Source: Rhexocercosporidium sp. MPI-PUGE-AT-0058 (taxonomy: Eukaryota; Ascomycota; Leotiomycetes; Helotiales). Taken from it: 64,000 nucleotides of DNA. The stretch is from positions 1,736,001 through 1,800,000 of the forward strand of contig JAGTJL010000012.1 of NCBI GenBank assembly GCA_020746875.1. The letters run 5' to 3'. The notes under the pieces were generated by a model. The model did not search any database. It was not told the DNA's origin and saw only the letters and a list, made by a program, of their open reading frames with translations. How positions within the stretch are numbered: the stretch's first letter is position 1; each line of letters starts with the position of its first letter. A program made the translations under genes and the position numbers. Of the stretch, positions 46,585 to 57,943 are shown one piece after another.

Positions 46585-48440
46585 CTACGCCCTCATAATC
46601 TTCTGGAATATCCCCACCCGACTTGTCCAACTCCGACACCTCTTCCCGAAGATATACATCGGCACAGCACACAAGCAGATAAAAACATGCACGCCCCCAA
46701 TAATACAAAAAACCTCCTTCGGTCCTTGCTTCGTGATCCAGTCCGAAATGAAATAGTTCATCCCAAAGGAATAGATGTTCCTCAAATTGATCGCCGCGAA
46801 CGCCTCCGGCGCTTTATCACGATGACAGTCTGTCAAGTACCCATACACAGCAATTGACATGAAGCCCACACTAAAATACTGCATCCCATAGAATATAACC
46901 GGCGCAATCCACGGATCTTCCACCGAAACCGACCATCCAAACCCAAAGAACGATACACCACCAAAGATCAACGTGATGAACACGAGCAGGAGGCGGAACT
47001 CCGGCTCGTAGATCCCGTTGTTGCGACGACTCATGTACTTGATTATGAAATCCGCGATGGGGCCTGAGATGAATGCACCGATGATGGATCCGATGAGCGG
47101 AGAGCAGGCCACGAGTCCTACTTGCGAGACGCTGAAGTTGTAGGGTGGTGCGGTGAAGACCTGCGCGAGGACGCCGCCAACGACGATGAGCCAGGAGGTA
47201 GTGAGGCCGTAGGCGAAGAAGGAGAAGAGGACTTGGGGGAAGATGAGCATCATTAGTGGACGGCAGAGGACTTTCCAGAATGGATCGTCGCAGACTCTTC
47301 CGTGGAAGATTTTGAGTTCATGCAGATATGAGTGTTTTTGCTCCGATGAAGCTGAGGCGCTGTTCTCGCTTTCATGAGCGACGTTCTCAACTATGTCTTC
47401 CCGTGCGTTCTTCTCCTCGAGGATCTCTGCAGTGCGGTTTTCGGTCCCTAGGTCGGTGTTGAGAATTGGATCGCGGCGGTATGCTGTCTCGGGGCAGAAG
47501 AGTATGAGGACGGGGATCCAGACACCAAAGAATATGGCGCAGACGCCGTATGTCCAGTTCCAGCCTAGGTCTTCGATTATGTATCCTGAGATTATGATAC
47601 CGCCTCCCACACCGACTGAGAGACAGAGTCCCCAAGCTGCGATTCGTACGCCGCGCTCGTGGACGAAGTAGATGTCTGCGATTGTGGCTGTGACTAGCCT
47701 ATGAGGCAGAAACCTGTCAGAATTGATATGTTTTGGTAAGATGAGGGAGGAGGGCTTACACTTCAAAAGGTGACATTCCAATACACCCTACTAGTCTCGA
47801 CGCCAGCAGAGAGCTATACGAGTGCGCGAAGTACGCCCACAAACTGCTGATGAACAGTAATAAGTTGCCAAGAAGGAAAATTGGACGTCGACCCCACTGC
47901 AAAACATCAGCTAGGCCGCTCGATTTACACAATTGATCTGAGGGTATCTACTTACGATGACAGCCAAACTGTTCGTAAAGAAACACGACACGCCAATCAT
48001 GAAGATTCCCCACCCAAGTCCACCATTGAGATAATTGTACGATACGCCAAACTGTACGGACATTTCCGCGTATCCTGGACTTATCATAGGACCCTACAAA
48101 TTGGACCTCATCAGCACCTCTATCTGAAAATGAATCGAATTTAGATTTAGAAATCCGAAAAGAAAGTTCAACATACCCAAGCCCCCACTACAGCAGTATC
48201 AATACAAATAAAGAACAACATCAAATCCTTCTTCCACAGCGGCCAGTTCAACGGATCATTAGGACTGTTTGAAGGCTGAGGAACGAGAACAACGTCCGCA
48301 TTCCGCCCTTTGCCGTGTTTGAGGATCGAGGTGTCGACGCCATTGTGGTGGTGTTGCTGGTTGGCGTCGATCACGTCTGTGAGGAGGGCGGTGCCGGGGA
48401 CTTGTTCGAGGTGGTGGTCCTCGAGGACGCCGAGGCCCAT
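46585..48440 (-). CDS. MFS transporter, DHA1/HOL1-like
   Basis: Four exons on the minus strand: 48440-48177, 48093-47956, 47896-47760 and 47698-46585; 550 aa, about 12 helices with a long charged central loop. Visible features are the N-terminal SNDPLNWPLWKKDL motif typical of fungal DHA1 drug:proton antiporters and HOL1-type transporters, the helix 2/3 loop WGRRPIFLLGN, and helix 5 GVGGGIIISGYI. The start at 48440 (MGLGVLEDHH) is preferred; the open frame extends upstream to 48572 but that part is unlike the family. Substrate could be polyamines, drugs or ions. Not clearly part of a cluster with its neighbours. Confidence 0.86.
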
Positions 48441-50504
48441 TTTGTTGAGTTTCTGGGAGCGGGGGATATGTGGAAGGACGTTAAGTTTGCGAGAGAGTAT
48501 AGAAGTGAAGTAGACGGGATGATGTTGAAAGCTATCCAAAATAGAAATCAGGAGATGTATGATTAATAACAAAAGCTTAAGATCTCCACAAGACCTTTTG
48601 GGATCTCGACCCCTCCTCCAAAACTACGCTCAGAGTTTTGAATATTCTGGGTGAGGTCCTCACTACCTCCCTCTACTCCTCCCCTCTCTTTCCAAATGTA
48701 ACATCGGAATAATGAATCCGACCCCATTGCAGATCCACTATCCTCCTATATGAAGCTACGGATCTACAAAATCAACATCCGGTCCGGAATTCTTAATGCC
48801 GTCGCAGATCCTCCGTTCTCCTACATGAAGCTGCAAATCTATCAAATCAACATCCATTACCGAATTCTGAAAGTCACCTTCCTTGGCTAGCAATTCAAGT
48901 CTTCATACATGGCCCCACGTCCCTGCGGGGTATTTCCTCCCAATCATGTACCCCTCTTTCGGCTTTCCCCATTTTCGCTCGCTTAGCAAGGGTTCTTGTG
49001 TTTTGTTATCTGGAGAGGCTGGGGATTGGTGGATCGTGGGGTTGTGGTCTAGATAAGATGTCTGATAGGGAGAAATGAAGCTTTTAATTTCGAGATTTGT
49101 GCGTCCGCCGTCCTAGCGTTGTTAATGTGGGAAAGTGGTTGGGTGATGTTGGTGATAGGTCCGATAAAGAGGTCTCGAACATACAGTACATCAACTTGAA
49201 TGCATCACAAATTAACTCCCCGAGTTCTCGGATTACTGTAATATTGGTTGGACTTAAGCCAGGATATCATATTTGAAAGCAACAAATAGTCAGGCACAAC
49301 TGGAAACCATTTCAAGCTGACCAAAAACCCCGAGTAAAATATCGCTAGACGCGTACTAGCAAATATCCAAGTAAGCTACGACCACGAAACAAAACACACG
49401 GCTAGTATCGTGCACATTAACCTCCGTTATGATATTCTCGATAAAAAGTCGCCAGAAGATAAAAGCAATAATCCATGTAATCAATGACTACTTTTAACCC
49501 GTAGTCAAGAGCCTCCAGACATACTTCAAGACATCAAAAATTGCCGTGAGGACGTAAAGGTTCGCACCCACAGATCTAAACAACAGAATCGGCATGATAA
49601 GTAGAGTCAAATGTCCTGTAAGGCTTTAGTCAGTACTGTCCAGAGTGTTATGCATCAGGTATCGCAAGCGACTCTTCGAAAAATCCAGGTCTCCTAGTAA
49701 AAGTAGCTCAAATCTCACTTTCCATGACTTCCTGCGCTCCAGGTAACTTCCACAGCCCCACCAATATGAACTTAGTATAGATGACTTCCGGTGCATCAAA
49801 AGAAACTTCCTAAGCCGGATATGTAAAGGAGGTACTAAATATACCAAATCAGATGCAGCAATCAGCAATCACTGGGTCACCCTACCCACACACTAAAAAG
49901 AAAAAGAAAATATGCAAAAGTCTGCTTCAAGTAACTGACTTGTCTCTTCAAAAACACGCAACACCATCTATCACCCGACCCACGAGACCGGTACCAAATC
50001 GCTAGCAACCTCGAATGGAGTCAACGCCGAGATCCTGGTACCCGTCTTGTCGATCGATACGCATACCATCTCTAGAAGGGCTGCGATCCAATTAGCCAGC
50101 TCAACCGATGTATTTCTTATTGGTTTCGCATGCTTGTTGGTGGTTTTTATTGTCTTAGCTGTGGTTCGGCTCGTAGCGGTGAAAAATCCACCAAGTTCGA
50201 GAACGACATGTGGAGTTGCTTAAGAAGTGGGGGATTATTTTTCTTTACAGAGGGAACTAGACTGCTAGAGTAATTGCAAATTGCGAGCTGAAAGTGGTTG
50301 AATTCTTAAGCGGTAAACCCGGAGCTCGTTAAGAAGTTGAGATGTTTTAAGAATCTATTTTGATTTGGTATGGCTTGCTGTTGGGCTCTTCCCAGGATAC
50401 ATTCTGCCACAAGATCAAATGGGGAAATGGCTGAAATGGACAATATAATTCATGTCTTGATAGGCGAACATGTAGAGTACGGTTCGCTGCAATTACTCAC
50501 TCAC
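48441..50504. other. Intergenic with a diverged tandem duplication
   Basis: About 2.1 kb upstream of the DHA1-type transporter and downstream of the HET gene. Open frames are short. A 75-bp tandem duplication at 48724-48873 is listed separately; the rest is AT-rich. Confidence 0.55.
48724..48873. repeat. Imperfect tandem duplication, 75 bp unit
   Basis: Two neighbouring copies (48724-48798, 48799-48873) share GCAGATCC, CTCCTA(T/C)ATGAAGCT, AAATCAACATCC and GAATTCT in the same order and spacing. Differences are mainly transitions (C/T, A/G). Confidence 0.8.
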
Positions 50505-52357
50505 CTACTTGATAACTAAGACCTGCACATCATCCCCCTTCTTCCCCACGAGCGCTTCCCCCTCCATGATCCCATGCACGAATGATTCGCCAACAAGCCG
50601 ATATCCACCACCATCCAACTCTCTTAGCACAAACGGCACATAACCCCCCTCGAGCACAGTAACCAGATCCCCGATCTCCGTCTTCAGAGGTGCAAGACCT
50701 ATGTACCCCTTCGAAGTAATGATAAAAGACCGGCCTTGACACCGAGTAATACAAGCATCCGTAAAAGGCTTGACATACAACCTCTTAACTTCCACCATAT
50801 CCGGATCTGAAGCATGACTTTCCACCACAGCATCAGGTACCGGCAGCCTTCCCATCCACGTCTCAAAGTGGGCATTCTCCACCATCTCATCAGGAAGAGG
50901 CGCCCAATCCTCAAACCACCGATTCGCCATTAACGTCCTCCAAAACGCCACCTCTATCAAATCATACGGGCTTGTAATAATCTCTCCAACTCTTCCCTCC
51001 CAAATCCTCACATTCGCCAACGTCATAGCTGACCTCTCCTTCACATTTGCAAGCCGCTCCACGGGATCAACACCCGTATACGAATCCAACCTCTCATTCC
51101 GTCCCACATACACCACCTCATCAACAACCAAGCCTCGGCTGCGCAGCTGCAGTAAATCAGCAGAGAAGAGATAGTCCAGGAAGATTTTTCTGCGTCCCCA
51201 GCAATCACGCCCACTAGCTGCGTACTCACTAAGTGAGAACGCAATGTACGTTGGTCTCGTGCCGATGAGACCGCTTGAGGAGTAATCGCACACCCATGAT
51301 GGTAGGTCATGTTCATCACTCTTGTTATCAACGTCGAAATGCAAGACTGTCAAGTCCTGAGAACGAATAATGCAACGTGCCGTCGCTGTCACATACACAT
51401 CCGCAACAGAGGCATTGTAATCGGGAATGATATGTGCAGCCTGCAACGGCGGAGATAGTGACAGCAAGGCATAAATTTTGTCCCGCGGATCTGTGGCGTG
51501 GAAGTGCTCTGTGGATGTTATCCAGCTTTGGATACTGCTCTGCTGGTTTGTTCTGATTTTCTCGACTTCTTCTGGGAATTCGGTCAGGATGGATGAGAAT
51601 GGGTTTCTTGGAATGAGGGATCCACGTGCTGAAACGTAGCGGAAGGTTGAGCGGTGCCAGCCACGTCGGATGTCGTCTAGACGTATGAATGCTGAAATTG
51701 GGAGGGATTTGTTGCCGCAATGTATGGTGGCCTTTTTGGAAAGCAAAGCTTCTGCAGTGTTTAAACACATGTTAGTAGGTCGCTGTAATCGGAGACTTCT
51801 CATCTCGTCCATGCCGGCCACTAACCTTGGATCACCCACACCCTCGACCACCACTCGCGAGCCTGCAACTTAGCAACAGCCTTCAACGCCTCTTCGTCCA
51901 GCTGATTCCTCTCACTCTCCAAATCCTCTCCATCCATCTGCCCAATCCGATCCATCGCAAGATCGCTCCCATCCCCCTCCTCACCCAGCCAAATACAAGT
52001 CTCCATCCCCCCTCTATAAATATCCCCCATCATAGCGACCTGTGCAGATTTCTCTACATTATCCTTCTGATTGATACACAAAGCATCTGCCCAGAACGTC
52101 ACGATCTCGGTCTGAGAACGCACGTGATTTAGGGCAGATGCGAGATTCACAGTCACGGGAAAGGAGCTGCCGTTGAATGTTATCGGAGTGGTGATACTGG
52201 CTTTACCCCAGACGTACGAGAGAGCCGTGTAGGGAATTTTGTCTGGCTGAAGGAGTCTTGTGTGCCGTACCGCGCAAGATATTGGACTGCCTGGTTCGCC
52301 GGGCAAGATGTCTAGGACACGGATCTCGTGGTTGGCTGAGTCGAGAGCTCTGTACAT
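50505..52357 (-). CDS. HET-domain (heterokaryon incompatibility) protein
   Basis: Two exons on the minus strand: 52357-51826 and 51751-50505; 592 aa. The N-terminal HET domain shows its three hallmark blocks: YTALSYVWG (residues 43-51), FWADALCINQKD (88-99) and, across the splice site, RVWVIQEALL (about 172-181). A second conserved stretch, HATDPRDKIYALLSLS, follows. The C-terminal part (EGGYVPFVLRELDGGGYRLVGESFVHGIMEGE) is the usual end of this subgroup. Family knowledge: HET domains trigger cell death or self/non-self recognition in filamentous ascomycetes, but most family members have no tested role. Located in the cytosol by lack of signals. Start is the first ATG of the open frame and gives the usual short N-terminus. 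Confidence 0.88.
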
Positions 52358-52921
52358 TGGACTTGAATCAGCCTGCTTCGGTCAGTACTTAGCAGTATAA
52401 CAGCTCTGAGACTGAGTGGAGGTCTGAGGTACCACTGTACCCTGCCGGAATTCCTCAGCAGTATCCTCCATTTGTAAAGCTGGCTAGCTTGGCTAGAAAT
52501 ACCCAGAGGCTACGACTGATGCGACAACTGGCTAGTTATCTCGGATGGAATGGTCTTCTTGATGATTTGGGTAGGAGAATCCAGGGCAACTCAGTACTGG
52601 TATGCCTTTTTGAGACCAAGAGTGGGTTGAGGGAAAGGACAATATTAGTCAGCAATGTTGTTTCTATCACATTGTGCCGAAGAGTATTCCTGAGTTGATT
52701 CAAAGCACCTTGTTTGAATTGGGAGAGAAAATCCCTTGGAAGATTTTGGGTCGAAAAATAGTACGACAGCGACAGAGAAGCAGGAAGAATGTTAAGTTGG
52801 GTTCGGACGCGATCATGATTTATCGTGGTGTACAATATAACTATCGTACAAAATATCCAGCTGACTCTCTCTTTATCTCTGGTCTAATCACGCATCCTAT
52901 TCGCCGCCCACCGCCTCATTA
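52358..52921. other. Short intergenic between HET gene and SEN2
   Basis: About 0.56 kb holding the HET promoter region and the SEN2 3' flank. No further gene seen. Confidence 0.6.
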
Positions 52922-54760
52922 CTACCTCCCTAACCTTATACCCCCCAAAACACCATCAATACCCAGTCTCCTCTCCTCCTCAATGTCAGCCGGCTTCGGG
53001 ATATCCACATAGGCCAAGATCAGCGTCTTCTTAACCTGCGTTATAACCCTGTTGATACAGCTCAACCACGCCCACGTCCGCTTCTCTTTTCCCTTGACGT
53101 AGTTCTCTAGGAAGGGATTGCTGCGCCAGTAGGGATCTGTGTAGGATGGTAGGACGAGGATGGCGAATTCGGCATGTGTGAAGACGGGGCCACGCGTGTA
53201 TAGCATGTAGTCGACGGAAAACTTGGTACCAGAGCGGAGGACCCAGCCGAGGGAGCGGAAGTGGTGGTATACGACATAGTTAATCATAAATGGGTCGTCG
53301 GGTGAGAGGGATGGATTGGCTTGGGGTGGGAAGTATGAGGTTTTGCGGGCGAGGTAGAAAAGGTCTTCATTCGTGATGGAGGTGTTGGTTTCGGGGTCAA
53401 GGACTGTTAAGGCGCCGAGGGCGTAGGAGAGGAAGAAAGCTTCTTCGAGGGTGAGTTGGACGTGCTCTTGGTCTTTGATGATCAGATGTGCCTCTTCGAT
53501 TATCGTGGTGCTTGAGACGGCTTTCTCTGGGCTCGGAGGCTCGGTTTGTATGAATGTGTTCTTTTCGACCGTGGGTGAGAATCGTACGCTCTTTCTACGC
53601 TTCATCTTGGGAGTTGACGGAGATCCGTTGACAGGAGTTGATCCGGCGCCAGTATCATTGGTCTCTGTTGTCTGTTCCGAATGGACAGAGCCATCGGCTG
53701 TTTCATCATTCGTCTCTGAGCCACCAACAAGCTCAGCTTCTTCGAGGTGGAGGTGTCTGTTGATCTTGAGAGCATTCGGCGTTGACTGTTCTTCAGCAGG
53801 GACATCCGAAGCGGCTAAGGAAGTATCGGGTTGATCCACAAGATGGAGCTGGCAAATGGCTGCAGACTTGGTCAAGTCGGAGGGAATATGGATCTTGGGA
53901 GAAGCGGAGAGGTTTGGTAAAAAAGACTCGATTGAATTTGGTAGAGCTAGGAGTTCTAAAGGTCCAGTAGGTGGGGCATAGAATCTTTGAAGCAACTTCT
54001 CGTCGAAGTCTTCAGCAAAGCATTCAATGGTATTTACCAAGGGTTCAAGGTCCACCAGGGAATTTGGCAATGCCAGGAGTTCCAGAGGGCCTACGGGTGC
54101 AGCCAATTCATGTCTCGAACTGACCGAAGGACTTTCTTCCTTGGCCAGTACCTGTTCGACTGAAGCAGCCTGTATTTCAGCAGGAGCTTCCAGAGGGACT
54201 TCCAAAGCAGCAATCGGGGTCTCCTCTGATTGCTCCGCCTTAGCTTCTTCTTGGAGGGTCTGATCGATCGCTTCTCTCTCCTTTCTCGCTCTCTCCCATT
54301 TTGTGGCCTGGCGCTCAGTTCTCCTCTTTCTTGTAACCTCTTCGCTGGTGATCTTGGCTTTGGTTCCCAATCGAGTTTTCTCTCGACTGAGCCAACTGGG
54401 TTCACTTCTACTCAGGTTTCCCTTTCCATAAAAGCCCTGCTCCCAAAGACCTCGGATCGACCGGATGTCTGTTACATGAACAGACCGGGTCTCCAGCGAC
54501 AATAAACCTTGGTATGCAGGCTCAATGTGCGACTGCTCAGGCTTGACGGTTTGGGACAGCCAGACATAGAGAATATGGAAGAGGGAGAGAGGATTGTGAG
54601 GTACGAAGGTGGGGAGAGGGAAGGTTCGCAGAGGGGCTGGCAGAGCGTAGAGCTTGTTCAATTGCTCGATTTTCGATGGTACACGAGGTTTCGCGGATGA
54701 AGGCATGGTCTGAGGTGTCTTGCCCTTGTCTGCCATTGTGATTTGTGTTATGTCTACCAT
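52922..54760 (-). CDS. SEN2: tRNA-splicing endonuclease subunit Sen2
   Basis: Single-exon gene of 612 aa; an alternative start at the ninth codon (54736) gives MADKGK. Family knowledge: Sen2 cuts the 5' splice site of intron-containing pre-tRNAs within the four-subunit SEN complex. The C-terminal nuclease fold contains the catalytic triad Tyr521 and His529 in YTRGPVFTHAEF and Lys577 or Lys578 in QVKKTLILAYV. It also has the YHHFRSLGWVLRSGTKFSVDY segment that precedes it in Sen2 proteins. The N-terminal LWEQGFYGKGNLSRSEPSW motif is also typical. Between them lie a basic, probably helical stretch (about 135-180) and a long acidic, low-complexity linker (about 180-430), longer than in yeast. This is a housekeeping gene and a good anchor for comparing gene order. 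Confidence 0.93.
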   Translation of the reverse strand: MVDITQITMADKGKTPQTMPSSAKPRVPSKIEQLNKLYALPAPLRTFPLPTFVPHNPLSLFHILYVWLSQTVKPEQSHIEPAYQGLLSLETRSVHVTDIRSIRGLWEQGFYGKGNLSRSEPSWLSREKTRLGTKAKITSEEVTRKRRTERQATKWERARKEREAIDQTLQEEAKAEQSEETPIAALEVPLEAPAEIQAASVEQVLAKEESPSVSSRHELAAPVGPLELLALPNSLVDLEPLVNTIECFAEDFDEKLLQRFYAPPTGPLELLALPNSIESFLPNLSASPKIHIPSDLTKSAAICQLHLVDQPDTSLAASDVPAEEQSTPNALKINRHLHLEEAELVGGSETNDETADGSVHSEQTTETNDTGAGSTPVNGSPSTPKMKRRKSVRFSPTVEKNTFIQTEPPSPEKAVSSTTIIEEAHLIIKDQEHVQLTLEEAFFLSYALGALTVLDPETNTSITNEDLFYLARKTSYFPPQANPSLSPDDPFMINYVVYHHFRSLGWVLRSGTKFSVDYMLYTRGPVFTHAEFAILVLPSYTDPYWRSNPFLENYVKGKEKRTWAWLSCINRVITQVKKTLILAYVDIPKPADIEEERRLGIDGVLGGIRLGR

Positions 54761-56610
54761 AGTAGGGAGATTGTGTTAGGGTGGTGTCATGTCGAGAATC
54801 TGCGAGTTCGGGTTGTTAGCAAGAGCTTATACGAAAAATTCCTATCGCAATAATCAAGTTCAATTGATTGCAATGCTCAGATACCGTTGTAGTCTTCTCC
54901 GAAGAGAATTGAGCCAACATCAGAGAACGACATAAAGTCAGAGTCATTCTCCTAGACATCGAAAGTGTCATCACCGCATGCAAGACAGTCCAAGACAGTC
55001 ATAGTCAACCCACAAAGAAATAGGACGTGTACTTACAGCTTCAAACACTCTTCTCGAAGTGGTTGAGAAGAAGTGGTGTTGAAGGAAGGAAGGAAGGAAG
55101 GTTGAATTTGTATGTGGAAGAACAGCTCTGCTCCGGCGACTCACCTTGAGAAAATTTGGTGACGGGAAACCCCGCTAGCGGTATCACGTGAATCGCTCCG
55201 CCATTGAAAAATCGCGGATTTCATCGCGATATCCCCTGGTCCGCCAGGAGGAGTTTACCGTCTCTCGCCGAAAGGAGGCTCTAACAAATGAGACGATGAT
55301 GAGATTCCTTGCGCTGGATCTCCCGCATCTTCGCATATCCCGCTCCTCGCTGTCCACATACATACTAAAAGGCAACAGAGCATAGCCATGGATTGATGCC
55401 TTTGCCAAACACTCGCAGGAATTCCGAACGATCAACATTGTTGATAGTCATCGGGTCGGTACACTGGAGCTGCAACTACGGTGTATGCCTGACGAGTAGC
55501 TACTGCCATCGGTACGGCTGGGTGCTGATATGGTATAAGGCAGGATCCTGTGGAGCAAGTCAGCTTCGAGATTGAGCAGTGAGCAATCGGATAAAGACAT
55601 TATGATAAAAGGTATGCAATATAATACGTAAAGAGGCACTACCTTGAGCAAGAGTAGAGAGATTGCCAGTAAAGGCAGAGTAAGCAGCTTCCACTCAAAT
55701 CACACGAAATGTTTACAGTTCTTCCTTTTCCTGCGGTTTGGGTTGGCCACGATCGACTTTGATTTGAGGATGTTTCAAGTGCGAGGAGATACAGTAGCCC
55801 CTTCGCTGAACATCTCGCATGATTCCGGATGCACTCATTGGGTTGGGGCAATTCGTGTTTGCTTCGACGCCCGACTGCTCGTAGGGCGGCATGGAATGAG
55901 CACTTGCTCGTCCCAAAACGCTGAGGTGCAGCCTTCCCCCAATATCTCATTCATATGTCGTATTCCTGTCATACCGACTTCTGTCAGAAATCAGGCAAAT
56001 TGCCCTTCTCCAAGCCAATAGCCCAACATATGTCATTCAACATCAAGGGAGATTCATTGGTTCAGATGTCGGTGAGCTGCAAAAGCCGCATGAAAATATC
56101 TCAACATTCTCTACCTCATCTGCCTCGTGCGAACCGTTGTGTCAGCCTTCTGCTAAGATGCACCTCAATTCTTATTCCCTCATGTATGCGGATTGGGCAT
56201 GGATCCATTGCAGCAATTGGGTTGCAGTGCAGTAGTTGGTCATGTGACCAGAATAGTTGGACTAGCTGCAGTGGTACGTGGCAGTGCTTTCTGCGGGGAG
56301 TTCTTGCGGCGGAAGCTTGGAGGTTGGATTCGAATTTCGGTTGTTTGAAATTGAGTCTGATTGGGGGAGACAAGGAGGAGGGCGTTTTGGGTTCCAAGAT
56401 GCAGATGCCAGTGCGGATTGGGCCAGATAGTGGAAACACCACATGTTGGGGCTTGCGTCTATATGCAGGAGATCGGTGTAATGGGATGGGCTCAGCGGAG
56501 ATACATGGACTGGGATAGAGTTAGTATATCTACCGCCTCGCCCGGGCGAACATACCTGATGCTCGACACTCGAGCAGGGCGAAGGCTACCAATTGATTTT
56601 TCCGAGTGCA
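54761..56610. other. Intergenic, divergent upstream region
   Basis: About 1.85 kb between SEN2 (minus) and the next plus-strand gene. It includes a (GGAA)n microsatellite at 55081-55102. Short frames of 100-190 aa (for example 55955-56518 plus) lack domains and protein-like composition. Confidence 0.55.
55081..55102 (+). repeat. (GGAA)n microsatellite
   Basis: Five tandem GGAA/GAAG units about 320 bp upstream of the SEN2 start. Confidence 0.75.
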
Positions 56611-57629
56611 ATGTCGAACAAGAACAGATCGAAGAAATCAAGTACGAAAATCCAACATGCCGAGGAAGTCAGAAGAAAGATCGTCAAGGATAGCGGTAGA
56701 AAAGTGGAGGTGATCGTTGAGAGGAAGGCAGATGCTTCAGAATGCACATCAAAGCCAACACTGGCGCCCACCTCTGTACAAAAAGAAACAGACGTTTCTG
56801 CAGCAAAACCCAAAGTTGAAGGTACGCCTTGGTCAGACTGGGCTTGGGATGACACATCAGGACGATGGTGGAGAGCGAGATTAGGAGCTGACAGTAGGTC
56901 CTCCCTCTGGATTTGTGCAGCTTTAACTGACAAGACAGAAAACTGGCAATATGAATGCACCGAACCTACTGGGCCTGCGCTCATTCCAAGTCCAATTATG
57001 CAATTTGCACCAGCTGCAAAGTATGAATACCCAGAGCAAAGATCCAAAATCCTGTTCACGAATGAGGTTATGTATCAGGTACCTGATTCGAGAGGGGGAT
57101 ATTTCCTGGCAGTCACTCAGGAGGAACAGTCCTGGAACCTTGAAGAGGCCTTGAACTGGACGAAAGCCAAAGAGGTAACCAAAAAAGTTGATGTCGCTGT
57201 GGAGAAGAAAGAAGGCGGTGCTGAGAAGAAGGTTGCTGTACCTAGTCGTGATGCTGCTAGCCAGGAACCTTCTGCAGGAGAGAAACCTCCGGCCAAAGCG
57301 AACGTCGAGCCTGCTGGAGCGAAGCAAGCTATTGAAGCCTCAAGTACGAAGAAGACTGTAGGTATAGAGCGAGTACGTGAGTGGATGGCAGAAGTTAATG
57401 ATGCCGTGCAGAAGGCAGAGGGTGGTCCTGGTCCAAGTCCTATCAAAAGGGAAGGTATGTGGGATCTCTCCATTTTAATCGGTGAAAAGATCTAACGAAT
57501 ATAGCGCTTGGGAAAGATAGAAAGTCAAAAACATCTTCGAAATTGAAGAATAAGACGGTGTTTATTGAAGAAGAAGATGATGATGACGATGAGCTCAGAC
57601 ATCGTGGGCGGACGAGGCAGCGGAGGTGA
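56611..57629 (+). CDS. Unknown Lys/Glu-rich protein with Trp-rich segment
   Basis: Two exons, 56611-57454 and 57505-57629; 322 aa. The N-terminal 80 residues are basic and rich in Lys, Ser and Glu. A compact Trp-rich segment follows (GTPWSDWAWDDTSGRWWRARL, residues about 76-96) and a folded-looking part to about residue 190. A charged, Ala/Lys/Glu-rich tail ends in an acidic run (EEEDDDDDE) and a basic C-terminus (RGRTRQRR). The frame without splicing would end at 57495, but the donor GTATGT at 57455 and acceptor ATATAG at 57504 join the tail in phase. The Trp-rich segment recurs in uncharacterised Pezizomycotina proteins. Probably nuclear by its basic ends; function unknown. Confidence 0.7.
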
Positions 57630-57943
57630 TACAGCTTCTAGAATATACTTATCTTGTACAATCAGATCATCATACGTTACAAGTCATTGGTACCTTCTGT
57701 ATCTACGTACGCCTACCCTAGATATGTGCCAGCCTCAAGGCAGTCACAACGGAATATGATATTGTTCCTTCCCCTTTCTGTTGACGGAGAACTCGCTTAC
57801 CTACTAGCGTCAGCAACTAAGTCACCACTTCAACATCCATCTCTTCTAGGTACTTGACCTTCTCTTCTTCTGTCCCCAATTCCCCTCTCAACACCATCGC
57901 TAGTCTGCTAGTACTACGATCTCCCGGCACAGCATCTACCAAG

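Noticed and set aside
48441..48572. N-terminal extension of the DHA1-type transporter
   Set aside because: Hydrophobic, unlike family N-termini; the ATG at 48440 gives the expected start.
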